Shown: piece after piece, positions 40,612-51,200 of the stretch
Numbering within the stretch: position 1 is the stretch's first letter
How the letters are laid out: each line of letters opens with the position of its first letter
Assembly (NCBI GenBank): GCA_034670145.1
Contig: JAXMOA010000014.1
Location: 62,001-126,000, forward strand
Direction of reading: 5' to 3'
DNA: 64,000 nucleotides
DNA from: HXMU1420-2 sp034670145
GTDB taxonomy: Bacteria; Pseudomonadota; Alphaproteobacteria; Rhodobacterales; Rhodobacteraceae
Notes under the pieces: model-generated
The model's input: the letters and a program-made list of their open reading frames with translations, nothing else
What the model was told of the DNA's origin: nothing
Databases searched by the model: none
Program-made: the position numbers and the translations under genes

Positions 40612-41298
40612 ATGGCGCAGCTAAAGAAAATTCTGTTGGTAGATGACGATGAAGATCTGCGGGAAGCATTGAGCGAACAGTTGGTCATGACCGAAGATTT
40701 CGACGTGTTCGAGGCCGGTGATGGGCAACAGGCCATGGAGCGTGTCAAAGAGGCGCTGTATGATCTGATCATTCTGGATGTCGGCCTGCCCGATACAGAT
40801 GGGCGCGAATTGTGCCGCCTGATGCGCAAGCAGGGCGTCAAGGCCCCGGTGCTGATGTTGACCGGTCATGACAGCGATGCAGACACGATCCTGGGTCTGG
40901 ATGCTGGCGCCAATGACTATGTGACCAAGCCATTCAAGTTTCCTGTGCTTCTGGCCCGGATTCGGGCGCAGCTGCGCCAGCATGAACAATCCGAAGACGC
41001 TGTATTCCAGTTGGGGCCTTATACGTTCAAACCCTCGATGAAGATGTTGATCACCGAGGAAGACCGCAAGGTGCGCCTGACCGAGAAGGAAACCAATATT
41101 CTGAAGTTCCTGTATCGCTCGACCGATGGCGTGGTGGCGCGGGATGTGCTGCTGCACGAGGTCTGGGGCTACAATGCCGGCGTGACGACCCATACGCTGG
41201 AAACGCATATCTACCGCCTGCGCCAGAAAATCGAGCCGGACCCGTCGAATGCGCGGTTGCTGGTCACTGAAAGCGGCGGATATCGCCTTGTGGCGTAA
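40612..41298 (+). CDS. OmpR-family response regulator
   Basis: The 228-residue protein has a receiver domain (KILLVDDDEDLRE, phospho-acceptor in LIILDVGLPDTDG, Lys in DYVTKPF) and a winged-helix effector domain (LTEKETNILKFLYRS, then ETHIYRLRQKIEP). The ATG at 40612 follows GGAGGG. No histidine kinase is next to it. It is transcribed away from ribA and ends before a strong terminator. The target genes are unknown. Confidence 0.9.
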   Translation: MAQLKKILLVDDDEDLREALSEQLVMTEDFDVFEAGDGQQAMERVKEALYDLIILDVGLPDTDGRELCRLMRKQGVKAPVLMLTGHDSDADTILGLDAGANDYVTKPFKFPVLLARIRAQLRQHEQSEDAVFQLGPYTFKPSMKMLITEEDRKVRLTEKETNILKFLYRSTDGVVARDVLLHEVWGYNAGVTTHTLETHIYRLRQKIEPDPSNARLLVTESGGYRLVA

Positions 41299-41363
41299 AT
41301 TGGCAATTCTTCCCCCTATTTTTGCCAAAATGCGTTCCTATATCGAGTCTATCCCAACCCGCT

Positions 41364-41385
41364 GCATGTCCGGGTTATGACATGC
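41364..41385. repeat. Inverted repeat before the terminator
   Basis: GCATGTC and GACATGC pair perfectly across eight bases, 16 bp before the terminator and about 65 bp after the response-regulator stop. It may be an extra hairpin of the 3' end or part of a small 3'-UTR RNA. Confidence 0.4.
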
Positions 41386-41401
41386 TCCTCCCTGTTGGAC
41401 T

Positions 41402-41428
41402 GACCCGGCTTTTGCCGGGTCTTTTTTT
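41402..41428 (+). terminator. Intrinsic terminator after the response regulator
   Basis: GACCCGGC, TTTT, GCCGGGTC is a perfect eight-base-pair stem followed by seven T. Confidence 0.92.
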
Positions 41429-41514
41429 GTCAACTTTCGGGATATGGGATTGATGGACCCCGGGTTGCGCGCGCGATAGGGTAGGGCATTCAAACCCCCG
41501 AATGCGAGCCGCAC

Positions 41515-42303
41515 ATGCCCCTGACCATTGCCACCTGGAACATCAATTCAGTTCGCCTGCGCGAGCCTATCGTTTTGAAATTGTTGCAAGAAGAGGGACC
41601 GGATGTGCTCTGCTTGCAAGAGACGAAATCGCCGGTTGAGAAGATTCCGACCGAGAGTTTCGCCGCTGCTGGCTATGGGCATATGATTGCGCGCGGTCAA
41701 AAGGGCTATAACGGGGTTGCGATCCTGTCAAAGCAGCCGATTCAGGATGTAGGGGGCGAGGATTTTGCCAGCCTGGGTCATGCGCGCCATGTGGCGGGGC
41801 GTCTGGAGAATGGCGTGGTGATCCACAACTTTTACGTGCCCGCGGGCGGCGATGTGGCGGATCGTGAGCAGAACGAGAAGTTCGGTCAGAAGCTGGATTA
41901 CCTGACTGAGATGCGCGACTGGTTTCATGCTGCGCGCCCCGAGCGGGCGGTTCTGGTGGGGGATCTGAACATCGCGCCGCGCGAAGACGATGTCTGGAGC
42001 CACAAGAAACTGCTGAAGGTGGTCAGCCATACGCCGGTTGAGGTTGAGCAATTGGCCGAGACGCAGGATGCCGGTGGCTGGGTCGATGTCACGCGGCAGG
42101 ATATTCCGGAGGGGCAGCTATACAGTTGGTGGAGCTATCGGGCCCGCGACTGGGCGGCAGCCGACAAGGGGCGGCGGCTGGATCATGTCTGGGCCACGCC
42201 GGATATCTCGTCTGCGGCGCATTCCAGCCGGGTTCTGCGCGATGCGCGCGGGTGGGAAAAGCCCAGCGATCATGCGCCGGTTTTTGCGACATTCGATTTG
42301 TAA
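41515..42303 (+). CDS. xth: Exodeoxyribonuclease III (AP endonuclease)
   Basis: The 262-residue DNA repair enzyme has the family motifs ATWNINSVRLR, CLQETKSP, YNGVAILSK, VGDLNIAP, the WSY region (SWWSYRARDWAAADKGRRLDHVW) and the C-terminal SDHAPVFATF. The catalytic Asn, Glu, Asp and His are all present. It stands alone. Confidence 0.95.
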   Translation: MPLTIATWNINSVRLREPIVLKLLQEEGPDVLCLQETKSPVEKIPTESFAAAGYGHMIARGQKGYNGVAILSKQPIQDVGGEDFASLGHARHVAGRLENGVVIHNFYVPAGGDVADREQNEKFGQKLDYLTEMRDWFHAARPERAVLVGDLNIAPREDDVWSHKKLLKVVSHTPVEVEQLAETQDAGGWVDVTRQDIPEGQLYSWWSYRARDWAAADKGRRLDHVWATPDISSAAHSSRVLRDARGWEKPSDHAPVFATFDL

Positions 42304-42469
42304 TCGGCGCGCATTCTTTGATGTCGGGATTTGATCGGGCCCCACCGGCGTCAGATGCGCGCGGAACGCGAAGATATCTGACCTGCCGGGTTTCATTTGC
42401 CCTGACCCCCTTGGTTTCCCTGCGCGTGGTCTTCATATAGGGACAATCTCAAAGCGGAGAAAATGTGTG

Positions 42470-43387
42470 ATGGAAATTCTGGGTGGTGGCGGCGCGGCGC
42501 CGGCAGGTGATCTGATCAAGGACGGGTCGGAAGCGACCTTTATGCAGGACGTTGTCGAAGCGTCCAAGCAAGTGCCTGTGATTGTGGATTTCTGGGCACC
42601 GTGGTGTGGCCCCTGCAAGACGCTGGGTCCGATGCTGGAAGAGGCTGTGACGGCGGCCAAGGGCGCGGTCAAGATGGTCAAGGTCAACGTGGACGAGGCG
42701 CAGATGATTGCGTCGCAGTTGCAGATCCAGTCGATTCCGACGGTCTATGCCTTTTTCCAGGGTCAACCGATTGATGGGTTTCAGGGCGCGTTGCCGGGCT
42801 CTGAGATCAAGGAATTTATCAACCGCGTGATTGCCGCCGCAGGAGGCGAAAGCCCGGCGGAGTCTTTGGCCGAGGCGGTTGCCGCTGCCGAAGAGATGCT
42901 GGCGCAGGGCGCAGCGGTGGATGCGGCGCAGACCTTTGCCGCGATTTTGGAGGAAGAGCCTCAGAACGCAGCCGCCTATGGGGGACTGGTGCGTTCGCAT
43001 CTTGCTCTGGACGATCTGGATCAGGCCGAAGCGATTTTGAACGGCGCACCGGCGGAAATTTCGGACAGCCCGGAACTGGAAGCGGCGCATGCGCAGTTGG
43101 AGCTGGCCCGTCAGGCGGCGGATGCCGGCCCGGTTGCAGAGCTGAGCGCTGCGGTCGAGGCCAATCCCGATGACCATCAGGCGCGATTTGATCTGGCGCT
43201 GGCGCTGCATGCCAATGGCGATGTCGAGGCGGCAGTGAGCGCGTTGCTGGAGTTGTTCCGCCGGGATCGCGAGTGGAATGACGGGGCGGCCAAAACCCAG
43301 TTGTTCACGATTTTCGAAGCTTTGAAGGCAAATGACCCCATTGTTCTGGCTGGTCGGCGCAAGTTGAGTTCCATGATTTTTGCCTAA
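42470..43387 (+). CDS. Thioredoxin with TPR-like C-terminal domain (CnoX/YbbN type)
   Basis: The roughly 305-residue protein has a thioredoxin domain (VDFWAPWCGPCKTLGP with Cys46 and Cys49) followed by helical repeats from about residue 125 to the end, the YbbN/CnoX architecture. Such proteins act as holdases that protect chaperonin substrates from oxidation. The redox-active CGPC is intact here. The start may be the ATG at 42470 or the GTG directly before it. The LON-domain gene follows at once. Confidence 0.9.
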   Translation: MEILGGGGAAPAGDLIKDGSEATFMQDVVEASKQVPVIVDFWAPWCGPCKTLGPMLEEAVTAAKGAVKMVKVNVDEAQMIASQLQIQSIPTVYAFFQGQPIDGFQGALPGSEIKEFINRVIAAAGGESPAESLAEAVAAAEEMLAQGAAVDAAQTFAAILEEEPQNAAAYGGLVRSHLALDDLDQAEAILNGAPAEISDSPELEAAHAQLELARQAADAGPVAELSAAVEANPDDHQARFDLALALHANGDVEAAVSALLELFRRDREWNDGAAKTQLFTIFEALKANDPIVLAGRRKLSSMIFA

Positions 43388-43414
43388 TTGGCAAAACAGG
43401 CTAGGTTACCGAGT

Positions 43415-44056
43415 ATGCTGACATCTGCTGATTTGCCGGACACGATTCCTATCTTTCCTTTGCAAAGTGCGCTGCTCTTGCCGCGCTCTCGGTTGCCGTT
43501 GCATCTGTTTGAGCCGCGCTATTTGCAGATGTTCGAGGATTGCCTGAAAACCGAAGCGCGGCTTGTGGGGATGATTCAGCCGAATCCGTCTTCGTCGCGA
43601 GAGGATGGGTTGCACAGCATTGGCTGTGCGGGCCGGGTGACGCAATTTTCGGAAACCGAGGATGGTCGTTACCTGATCACGCTGACCGGGATGAGCCGGT
43701 TTCGCATTCAGAACGAGCTGGACGGGTTTGCGCCGTATCGGCGCTGCGAGGTCAGCTGGACCGGGTTCGAGCGGGATCTGGGGCAGGCGGAAACCGATGA
43801 TCGGTTTGAGCGGCCGGCCTTTATGGACCTGCTGAACCGGTATTTTTCGGCGCGCGAATTGCAGACAGACTGGGACACCTTGCAGGAGGCAGAGGACGAA
43901 TTACTGATCAATTCGCTGTCCATGCTGCTGGAGTTGGATCCGGAAGACAGGCAGGCCCTGCTAGAAGCACCGAGCCTGCAAACACGGCGCGAAACTCTGG
44001 TGACGCTCATGGAATTTTCGCTGCGCGGCGGATCTGCCGAAGAGGTTTTACAATGA
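43415..44056 (+). CDS. LON N-terminal (substrate-binding) domain protein
   Basis: The 213-residue protein has the LON domain features IPIFPLQSALLLPRSRLPLHLFEPRY and GCAGRVTQFSETEDGRYLITLTGMSRFRI, without ATPase or protease domains. The ATG at 43415 is chosen over a TTG that abuts the thioredoxin stop. It lies in the gene order thioredoxin, LON-domain, Trm112-like, which is conserved in many alphaproteobacteria as far as I recall. The function is not established. Confidence 0.88.
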   Translation: MLTSADLPDTIPIFPLQSALLLPRSRLPLHLFEPRYLQMFEDCLKTEARLVGMIQPNPSSSREDGLHSIGCAGRVTQFSETEDGRYLITLTGMSRFRIQNELDGFAPYRRCEVSWTGFERDLGQAETDDRFERPAFMDLLNRYFSARELQTDWDTLQEAEDELLINSLSMLLELDPEDRQALLEAPSLQTRRETLVTLMEFSLRGGSAEEVLQ

Positions 44057-44241
44057 ACGATGCGACGGCCCCCCTATTTGATCGGCGGATGCTGGAGGCG
44101 CTGATTTGTCCGGTGACCCATGCGACGCTGGAATATGATGCAGTGGCGCAAGAGCTGGTGTCGAAATCTGCTTCGCTGGCCTTTCCCATCCGCAACGGGA
44201 TACCGATCATGTTGGTGGATGAGGCCCGCGCGCTGGATTAA
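44053..44241 (+). CDS. Trm112 family protein
   Basis: The 62-residue protein reads LEALICPVTHATLEYD then AFPIRNGIPIMLVDEAR, the Trm112/UPF0434 pattern. Two of the usual four zinc cysteines are missing (only Cys19 is visible). It overlaps the LON-domain gene by ATGA and meets the convergent hydroxylase gene by four bases. It may support a methyltransferase. Confidence 0.9.
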   Translation: MNDATAPLFDRRMLEALICPVTHATLEYDAVAQELVSKSASLAFPIRNGIPIMLVDEARALD

Positions 44242-45461
44242 AGCGGCTGGCCCTGCATCAGGCGGGGTAGATCACCGGTGAGGCCTGCGGCCTCGCGGAT
44301 CAGACCACGGCGCAGGCCGGGCAGGGCGTTGACCAGGCCCAGGCCCAGGTCCCGCCCCAGGCGTAGCGCTGGATTATCATTTGAAAAAAGTCGGTTGAAA
44401 CCGTCTGTGGCCATGGCGAGGGCCTGCACGTCAAACCGGCGCCATTGTTCGTAGCGGGCCAGGACAAGCGGGCTGCCGATGTCTTCTCCTCTGCGGCGGG
44501 CGTGCACCAGCACTTCGGCCAGGGCGGCAATGTCGCGGAAGCCCGCGTTCAGACCTTGTCCGGCCAGGGGGTGCACGCGGTGGGCGGAGTCTCCGACCAG
44601 GGCGAGGCGGGTGTCGACAAACCGGTCCGCGACCGAAATGTTGAGCGGATAGGTGAACCGCTCTCCGGCCAATGTGATCTGGCCCAGAAAATCGCCAAAC
44701 CGGGGGCGCAGCACCTGTAGGTAATCTGCATCGTTCAGGGCCTGGATGTCGGCGGCGCGGTCGCTGCTTTCGGTCCAGACAATAGAGCTGCGATTGCCGG
44801 TCAGCGGCAGAATGGCCAAGGGGCCCTGTGGCAGGAACAATTGATGCGCGCCGCCATTATGGGGCCGTTCATGGGCGATGGCACAGACCAGCGCGGTCTG
44901 GCGGTATGGCCAGCCGATATGTTTGATCCCGGCGCGCTGGGCGGTTCCACTGTTGCGCCCATCCGCACCGATCAGCAGCGACGCCTGGATCTGGCGGCCA
45001 TCGTCCAGGGTGACGGTGGCCTTTTCGCTGGTGTCTTGTGCGACGACGCGGGTGTTGTTGATCTGTGTGATCTCAGGACAGGCCGCGACCGCATCCAGCA
45101 GCGCACGGCGCAGGTGGCGGTCTTCGATCATGTGGCCCATTGGGCCTTCCTCGATCTCTCCATGGTCGAAATGCAATGAAAAGGGCGATGGACCGGACCA
45201 GGCCTGACCGTCGGAGACGGTGATATCCAGAATGGGCTGGGTTTGCTCTGCGATCCCGTTCCAAAGGCCGATGGCGGAAAGCATCCGCTGCGCTGTCAAC
45301 GCCAGCGCATAGCTGCGCCCGTCAAAATCACGCTCGCGCCGGGTGTCTTCGGGCAGGGCATCGACGATGGTACAGCGCAGCCCGGCCTGGGCGAGGCACA
45401 GCGCCAGCGTCGGGCCGGTCAGCCCGCCGCCTATGATCAGGATATCGGTCTGCTGGGTCAT
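44238..45461 (-). CDS. UbiH/UbiF family FAD-dependent ubiquinone hydroxylase
   Basis: The 407-residue monooxygenase has TDILIIGGGLTGPTLALCLAQAG, the mid motif LLIGADGRNSGTAQRAG and the UbiH-family signature GDSAHRVHPLAGQGLNAGFRD. It hydroxylates a ring carbon of the ubiquinone precursor. Which of the three positions is not clear. The start at 45461 is the first ATG matching the family. Confidence 0.9.
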   Translation of the reverse strand: MTQQTDILIIGGGLTGPTLALCLAQAGLRCTIVDALPEDTRRERDFDGRSYALALTAQRMLSAIGLWNGIAEQTQPILDITVSDGQAWSGPSPFSLHFDHGEIEEGPMGHMIEDRHLRRALLDAVAACPEITQINNTRVVAQDTSEKATVTLDDGRQIQASLLIGADGRNSGTAQRAGIKHIGWPYRQTALVCAIAHERPHNGGAHQLFLPQGPLAILPLTGNRSSIVWTESSDRAADIQALNDADYLQVLRPRFGDFLGQITLAGERFTYPLNISVADRFVDTRLALVGDSAHRVHPLAGQGLNAGFRDIAALAEVLVHARRRGEDIGSPLVLARYEQWRRFDVQALAMATDGFNRLFSNDNPALRLGRDLGLGLVNALPGLRRGLIREAAGLTGDLPRLMQGQPL

Positions 45462-45559
45462 AGCCGCAATATGGACCCCATTTCGGCATTGTCCATGCGG
45501 GATGCTGTCGCTACCGTCAGCGCGGCAGACAGAATGTGGACTGTGAAGGAGGCGCATCA

Positions 45560-46894
45560 ATGCAGGACTGGTTGACAATGACCGCGGCGGATTTGGGTCG
45601 CGGTATCGCAAAGGGAGAGATTGGCCCTGTCGCGTTGACCGAGACCTATCTGACCGCAATTGATGGGCATGCAGAGGCAGACCGGATTTACGCCCGGGTG
45701 ACCCACGACCGGGCCCTGGCCGAGGCCGGCGCGGCCGAAGCGCGGGCCAAGGCCGGTCAGCGCCGATCGTTGCTGGATGGTGTGCCGATCAGCTGGAAAG
45801 ACCTGTTTGATACCGCCGGAACCGGGACCGAAGCCGGATCTGCCCTGTTGGCCGGGCGTGTGCCTGATGCGGATGCGGTGGTGCTGCGCAATGCCACGGC
45901 GATGGGCACGGTCTGTTTGGGCAAGACGCATATGAGCGAGCTGGCGTTTTCTGGTCTGGGATATAACCCGGTGACCGAAACCTCGCCCAATGTGAACGAC
46001 CCCGAGGCGGTGCCGGGGGGCTCTTCTTCGGGGGCGGCGGCCTCGGTTGCGTTCAATCTGGCGGCGGCTGGGATCGGGTCTGATACGGGCGGGTCGGTGC
46101 GGATTCCATCGGCCTGGAACGATCTGGTCGGGCTAAAGACCACGGCGGGCCGATTGTCCCTTGAGGGCGTGGTGCCGCTGGCGCTCAAGTTCGACACGGT
46201 GGGGCCTTTGACGCGCTCTGTTGAGGATGCCGCACAGTTGCTGGCCCTGATGGAGGGTGGGGCGCCTGCGGATCTGGCGGGCGCGTCGCTGAAGGGGCGC
46301 CATTTTGCGATATTGCGGACATTGGCCTTTGATGACATTCGCGATGAACCGCTGGCCGGATTTGACAGCGCGGTGGCCAAGCTGCGCGATGCCGGTGCGG
46401 TGGTCGACGAAATCGAGATCCCCGAGGTGGTTGCCGCCAACGGTTTGACCGGCCCGTTGCTGCCCGGCGAGGCCTATGGCCTGTGGCGCGATGTGATCGA
46501 GGCGCAGCCTGACCTCATGTACAGCGAGATTTTGGAACGGTTCCGCGGTGGTGCGCAGTTTTCGGCCCCCGACTATGTGGCCGCCTGGGCCGCGCTGGAG
46601 GGGCACCGCATGGCCTATGACGCGGCCGTGTCGCGGTATGATGCGGTTTTGTTGCCCAGCTCTCCGATTTTGCCGCCCAAGACCGAGCGGCTGGTGAGCG
46701 ATCACGATTATTACGTCACCGAAAACCTGTTGGCGTTGCGTAATACCCGGATCGGCAATCTGATGGGATTGTGCGGGCTGACCCTGCCGACGGGTGTGCC
46801 CAGCTGTGGTTTGATGATGCTGGGACTGCCCGAAACCGAAGAGGCGTTGTTGCGGCTGGGTGCTGCGGCAGAGCCGGTTTTGGCGCAATCCTGA
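45560..46894 (+). CDS. Amidase signature family enzyme
   Basis: The 444-residue hydrolase has the Ser-cisSer-Lys triad regions: SWKDLFD (Lys), GGSSSGAAASVAFNLAAAGIGSDTGGSVRIP (the two serines). It is GatA-like but has no gatB or gatC neighbour, so a catabolic amidase is more likely. GGAGG precedes the ATG. Confidence 0.88.
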   Translation: MQDWLTMTAADLGRGIAKGEIGPVALTETYLTAIDGHAEADRIYARVTHDRALAEAGAAEARAKAGQRRSLLDGVPISWKDLFDTAGTGTEAGSALLAGRVPDADAVVLRNATAMGTVCLGKTHMSELAFSGLGYNPVTETSPNVNDPEAVPGGSSSGAAASVAFNLAAAGIGSDTGGSVRIPSAWNDLVGLKTTAGRLSLEGVVPLALKFDTVGPLTRSVEDAAQLLALMEGGAPADLAGASLKGRHFAILRTLAFDDIRDEPLAGFDSAVAKLRDAGAVVDEIEIPEVVAANGLTGPLLPGEAYGLWRDVIEAQPDLMYSEILERFRGGAQFSAPDYVAAWAALEGHRMAYDAAVSRYDAVLLPSSPILPPKTERLVSDHDYYVTENLLALRNTRIGNLMGLCGLTLPTGVPSCGLMMLGLPETEEALLRLGAAAEPVLAQS

Positions 46895-47062
46895 AACGTT
46901 GGCTGCGGGCCTTTGATCTGACTCTGTTTGGATCAGAGGCCGGTGCAATGGCCTGAAAGCCACAGCTAGGCCGGGACGTTCTCTGAGCGCTGGACGGGTT
47001 GGAGGTGGGCCGGTAACTTGGTCTCAAACGGGGCGATTATGATCCCGAAATTGAGGCAAGTT

Positions 47063-48256
47063 ATGGATTTTCCTGAGCGGTTTTCAACACTGCCGGAATA
47101 CGCATTTCCGCGATTGCGCGCGTTGCTTGACAGCCATGCGCCCGGAGTCGATTCCGAAGGTGACATTGTCCATATGACCATTGGAGAGCCGAAACATGCG
47201 TTTCCGGCCTGGGTCACGGACGAGATTGCGCGCCATGCGGCGGGTTTTAACAGATATCCTCCGAACGAGGGGGCGCCGGAACTGCGTCAGGCGATGACCG
47301 ATTGGGTGCAGCGCCGGTATGGCGTCCGGGTGGATCCGGAAACCGAGATCATGCCGCTGAATGGCACGCGCGAAGGGCTGTACAATGCGGCCATGGCGCT
47401 GTGTCCTGAACAGAAGAACGGGCAAAAGCCTGTGGTTCTGGCACCCAACCCGTTTTATCAGGTCTATATGGTTGCGGCCTATTCCGTGGCCGCCGAACCG
47501 ATGTTGATTCCGGCGACGGCGGCCACCGGCCATTTGCCCGACTTTCCCGCATTGCCCGAGGATGTGTTGAACCGGACGGCGATTGCCTATCTGTGTTCGC
47601 CGGCGAATCCGCAGGGTGCCGTGGCCAGTCGCGCGTATTGGACCGAGCTGCTGGGTCTGGCCGAGCGGTATGATTTCAAGATTTTCGCGGATGAGTGCTA
47701 TTGCGAGATTTACCGCGATGCGCCGCCCCCCGGAGCGTTGCAGGTCGCCCATGAGATTGGTGCGGATCCAGAACGCGTCGTTATCTTTCATTCGTTGTCC
47801 AAACGGTCCAACCTGCCCGGCCTGCGGTCTGGGTTTGTGGCATCTGGCCCGAAAAACATGCGCGAGATCCGGCAACTGCGCACCTATGCCGGTACGCCTC
47901 TGCCCTTGCCGCTGCAAATGGCGGCGGCGCGGGTGTGGCAGGACGAAGACCATGTGATCGAGAATCGCAGCCTTTATCAGGCCAAGTTTCGTCTGGCGGA
48001 CGAGATTTTCGCCGGGGCGCAGGGGTATCAACCGCCCGAAGCCGGTTTCTTTTTGTGGCTGCCGGTCGAAGACGGAGAGGCCGCGGCATTGAAGCTGTGG
48101 CAAGAGACCGGCGTGCGTGTGTTGCCGGGCGCCTATCTGGCGCAGGACTATCAGGGAGAAAACCCCGGCAAGGGGTTCATACGGGCTGCGATGGTGGCCC
48201 CAATAGAGAACATGGCACCGGCGCTGACCCAGCTGCGCGACTGCCTGTACAGATAA
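47063..48256 (+). CDS. PLP aminotransferase class I/II (DapC-like)
   Basis: The 397-residue enzyme has the PLP lysine in FHSLSKRSNLPGLRSGF, the NPQG loop (CSPANPQGAVA) and the C-terminal arginine region GFIRAAMV. The beginning FSTLPEYAFPRLRALLDSHAPG fits the N-succinyldiaminopimelate aminotransferase group of alphaproteobacteria. The start at 47063 has TTGAGG upstream. It is 15 bp before ftsK. Confidence 0.88.
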   Translation: MDFPERFSTLPEYAFPRLRALLDSHAPGVDSEGDIVHMTIGEPKHAFPAWVTDEIARHAAGFNRYPPNEGAPELRQAMTDWVQRRYGVRVDPETEIMPLNGTREGLYNAAMALCPEQKNGQKPVVLAPNPFYQVYMVAAYSVAAEPMLIPATAATGHLPDFPALPEDVLNRTAIAYLCSPANPQGAVASRAYWTELLGLAERYDFKIFADECYCEIYRDAPPPGALQVAHEIGADPERVVIFHSLSKRSNLPGLRSGFVASGPKNMREIRQLRTYAGTPLPLPLQMAAARVWQDEDHVIENRSLYQAKFRLADEIFAGAQGYQPPEAGFFLWLPVEDGEAAALKLWQETGVRVLPGAYLAQDYQGENPGKGFIRAAMVAPIENMAPALTQLRDCLYR

Positions 48257-48271
48257 GAACCGAGGACGAGT

Positions 48272-51200
48272 ATGGCATATCAGACACGCAGCCGCGATCC
48301 GCTGCTGGACAGCACCATGCAGGCGGCGATTGAAAAGCGGGGCAAGGAACTGATCGGGATCTTTCTGATCTGTCTGGGGCTCGCAGCGGCGGCCATGGTT
48401 GGGTCCTATTCTCCGGATGATCCGAACTGGATGGTGTCGACCGATGCGCCGGTTCAGAACTGGATGGGGCGCCCCGGGGCCTCTATTGCAGCGCCGTTGT
48501 TCATGATTGTGGGCTGGGGCAGCTGGGGTTTGCCGCTGGTTCTGTTGGCCTGGGGCGCGCGGTTTGTCCTGCATCGTGGCGAAGATCGTGCGATCAGCCG
48601 GTTGGTGTTTGCGCCGATCGCGATTGCTGTTGCCTCGGTCTATTGTGCCACGTTGCTGCCGGGTGACGTTTGGCGGGCGACCCATAGTTTTGGGCTGGGT
48701 GGATTGTTTGGCGATACGGTGATGGGCGCGTTCCTGACGCTTTTGCCGATTGGGTCCACTTTTGCCGTCAAGTTGATGTCGTTTGTTGCGGCTGTGTCGA
48801 TGTTGTACCTGGGGTCCTATGTTCTGGGGTTCACGGGGCAGGATATTCGCCGTGCCACTCGGATGTCCCTGATCGGGTTTGTGATGTTTTACGGGCTCAT
48901 CGTTACGCTGATGGGGCGTGGGGCCAGCAAGGCAGCGCAGGCGGCGCGCGAACGCAATGCGCAACGCACGGAGCGCCGTGCCGAGCAGAAGGCGCAGGCG
49001 GCATTGGCCGCTGAGGCGCAGGCCGCTGCCCAGGCAGAGGCAGAGGCCCAGGCGGAGATTGACGCGCAAAGACAGGCGCAGGCAGAGGCACAGCATCAGG
49101 CGTTGAAGATTGCCCGCACAGCGCATGAGGCGGATCAGGTGGTTTATTCAGACGAGCCGGTTCTGCGTGCCGAACCGGGATTTTCGGCAACCTCGGGGAT
49201 GCAGCCCGTTCAGCCCCCTGTTCAGCCTCCGGTCGAGGCTGCACCGCCAGAGAAGACCGGTTTGCTGGCGCGTATGCCGTCGCTGATCCGACGCCCAGAA
49301 AAGATGCCAGAGCCCGAGTTGGTAGAGCAGCCTGACCCAGCCTTTGTGCCAGATGACATGCCCGGTGATGACCGTATTCGCGCCAGGATCGCGGATGTGA
49401 TCCGCTCGCGGGCGGCCCCTGTGGTTCCAGAGCCCGCACCGATCCCGGCCGACAAACCGCTGACCAAGGGGCGTGGGCATGGTCCCAGACCGCTGTTGCT
49501 CAACCCGGATCCTGACACTGTGGCCCCTATGGCGCCGCCGCTGGAACAGATGACCGAGGCCGAATTGGAGGTCTCGCCCGAGTTTGAGCCGGAGTTTGAG
49601 CCCGGGTTTGAGCAGGAACTGCACGCGGCCATCTATGACGATCTGCCACCAGAGCCCCCCATCAGCCATGTGGCGGCCCGTGGATTGCCGCCAGAGCCTC
49701 CGCTGACCGCGCCTGCGCCAAAGGTTGCGGCGCCTTCCGGTCTGATGGCTGGCGTGCGGCCAACGGCGACACCTGCACCTGCACCTGCACCTATGCCAGC
49801 GCCAGAGGTGACATATTCGCCAGTGCCGGCGGCGCCGAGCGCATTGACCTCGGAACCGGTGCCCGAAACTGGGCTGGAGGCGATGCCAGACGCCCTTTAT
49901 GGTGCCCCCCGCGAGTCCGCTGCGATGGCTGAGCCTGTGGCAGAACCGGCGGCACCAATGCGTCCGCATGTGATACCCACGGCCGCCCCCGAGCCGCGCA
50001 CCGTGGTGCAAAACCCTGCGCGCAAGGCCCCTGTTCCGTCGCGCCGTGCCCAGGCCGAGGCGCAGCCCACCCTTCAGTTTGACGATCCCGAAGTAGAGTT
50101 CGAATTGCCGCCGCTGAGCCTGTTGACCAATCCGATCGACATTTCACGGCATCATCTGAGCGACGAGGCGTTGGCGCAGAATGCGCGTATGCTGGAAAGC
50201 GTGTTGGATGATTATGGGGTCAAGGGCGATATTGTCAGCGTTCGGCCGGGTCCGGTTGTGACGATGTACGAACTGGAACCTGCACCGGGTCTGAAGGCCA
50301 GCCGCGTGATCGGTCTGGCGGATGATATCGCCCGGTCCATGGCCGCGCTGAGCGCACGGGTTTCGACCGTGCCGGGGCGGTCGGTGATCGGAATCGAACT
50401 GCCCAATGAAAAGCGCGAGATGGTTGTTCTGCGGGAAATTCTGGCGAGCCGGGATTTTGGCGACAGCAACATGAGCCTGCCTCTGGCCCTGGGCAAGGAT
50501 ATTGGCGGCGACAGTATGGTCGCCAACCTGGCCAAGATGCCTCACCTGTTGATTGCCGGGACCACCGGGTCGGGTAAATCCGTGGCCATCAACACGATGA
50601 TCCTGTCGCTGCTGTACAAACTGCGGCCCGAGGACTGCCGCCTGATCATGATCGACCCCAAGATGCTGGAACTGTCTGTTTATGACGGCATCCCGCATCT
50701 GCTCTCGCCTGTGGTGACGGACCCCAAGAAGGCGGTTGTCGCGCTGAAATGGGTCGTGGGCGAGATGGAAGAGCGCTATCGCAAGATGTCCAAGATGGGT
50801 GTGCGCAATATCGAGGGCTACAATGGCCGTGTCCGCGAGGCGCTGGACAAGGGCGAAATGTTCAGCCGCACGGTTCAGACCGGATTTGACGATGATACGG
50901 GCGAACCAGTGTTCGAGACGGAGCAGATCAAGCCGGTCAAACTGCCATATATCGTTGTGATCGTGGACGAGATGGCCGACCTGATGATGGTTGCGGGCAA
51001 AGAGATCGAGGCCTGTATCCAGCGTTTGGCGCAGATGGCGCGGGCATCGGGCATTCACCTGATCATGGCCACACAGCGCCCGTCGGTGGATGTGATCACC
51101 GGCACGATCAAGGCAAACTTCCCCACGCGGATCTCGTTTCAGGTGACCTCGAAGGTCGATAGCCGCACGATCCTGGGCGAAATGGGTGCCGAGCAGCTGC

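Noticed and set aside
47084..49126. 680-codon minus-strand frame antisense to the aminotransferase and ftsK
   Set aside because: Both plus-strand genes are certain. The frame is a by-product of codon bias.
49600..49800. Short tandem repeats in ftsK (cacctg and gagtttgagcc units)
   Set aside because: They are in-frame low-complexity linker repeats expected in FtsK, not a CRISPR or mobile repeat.
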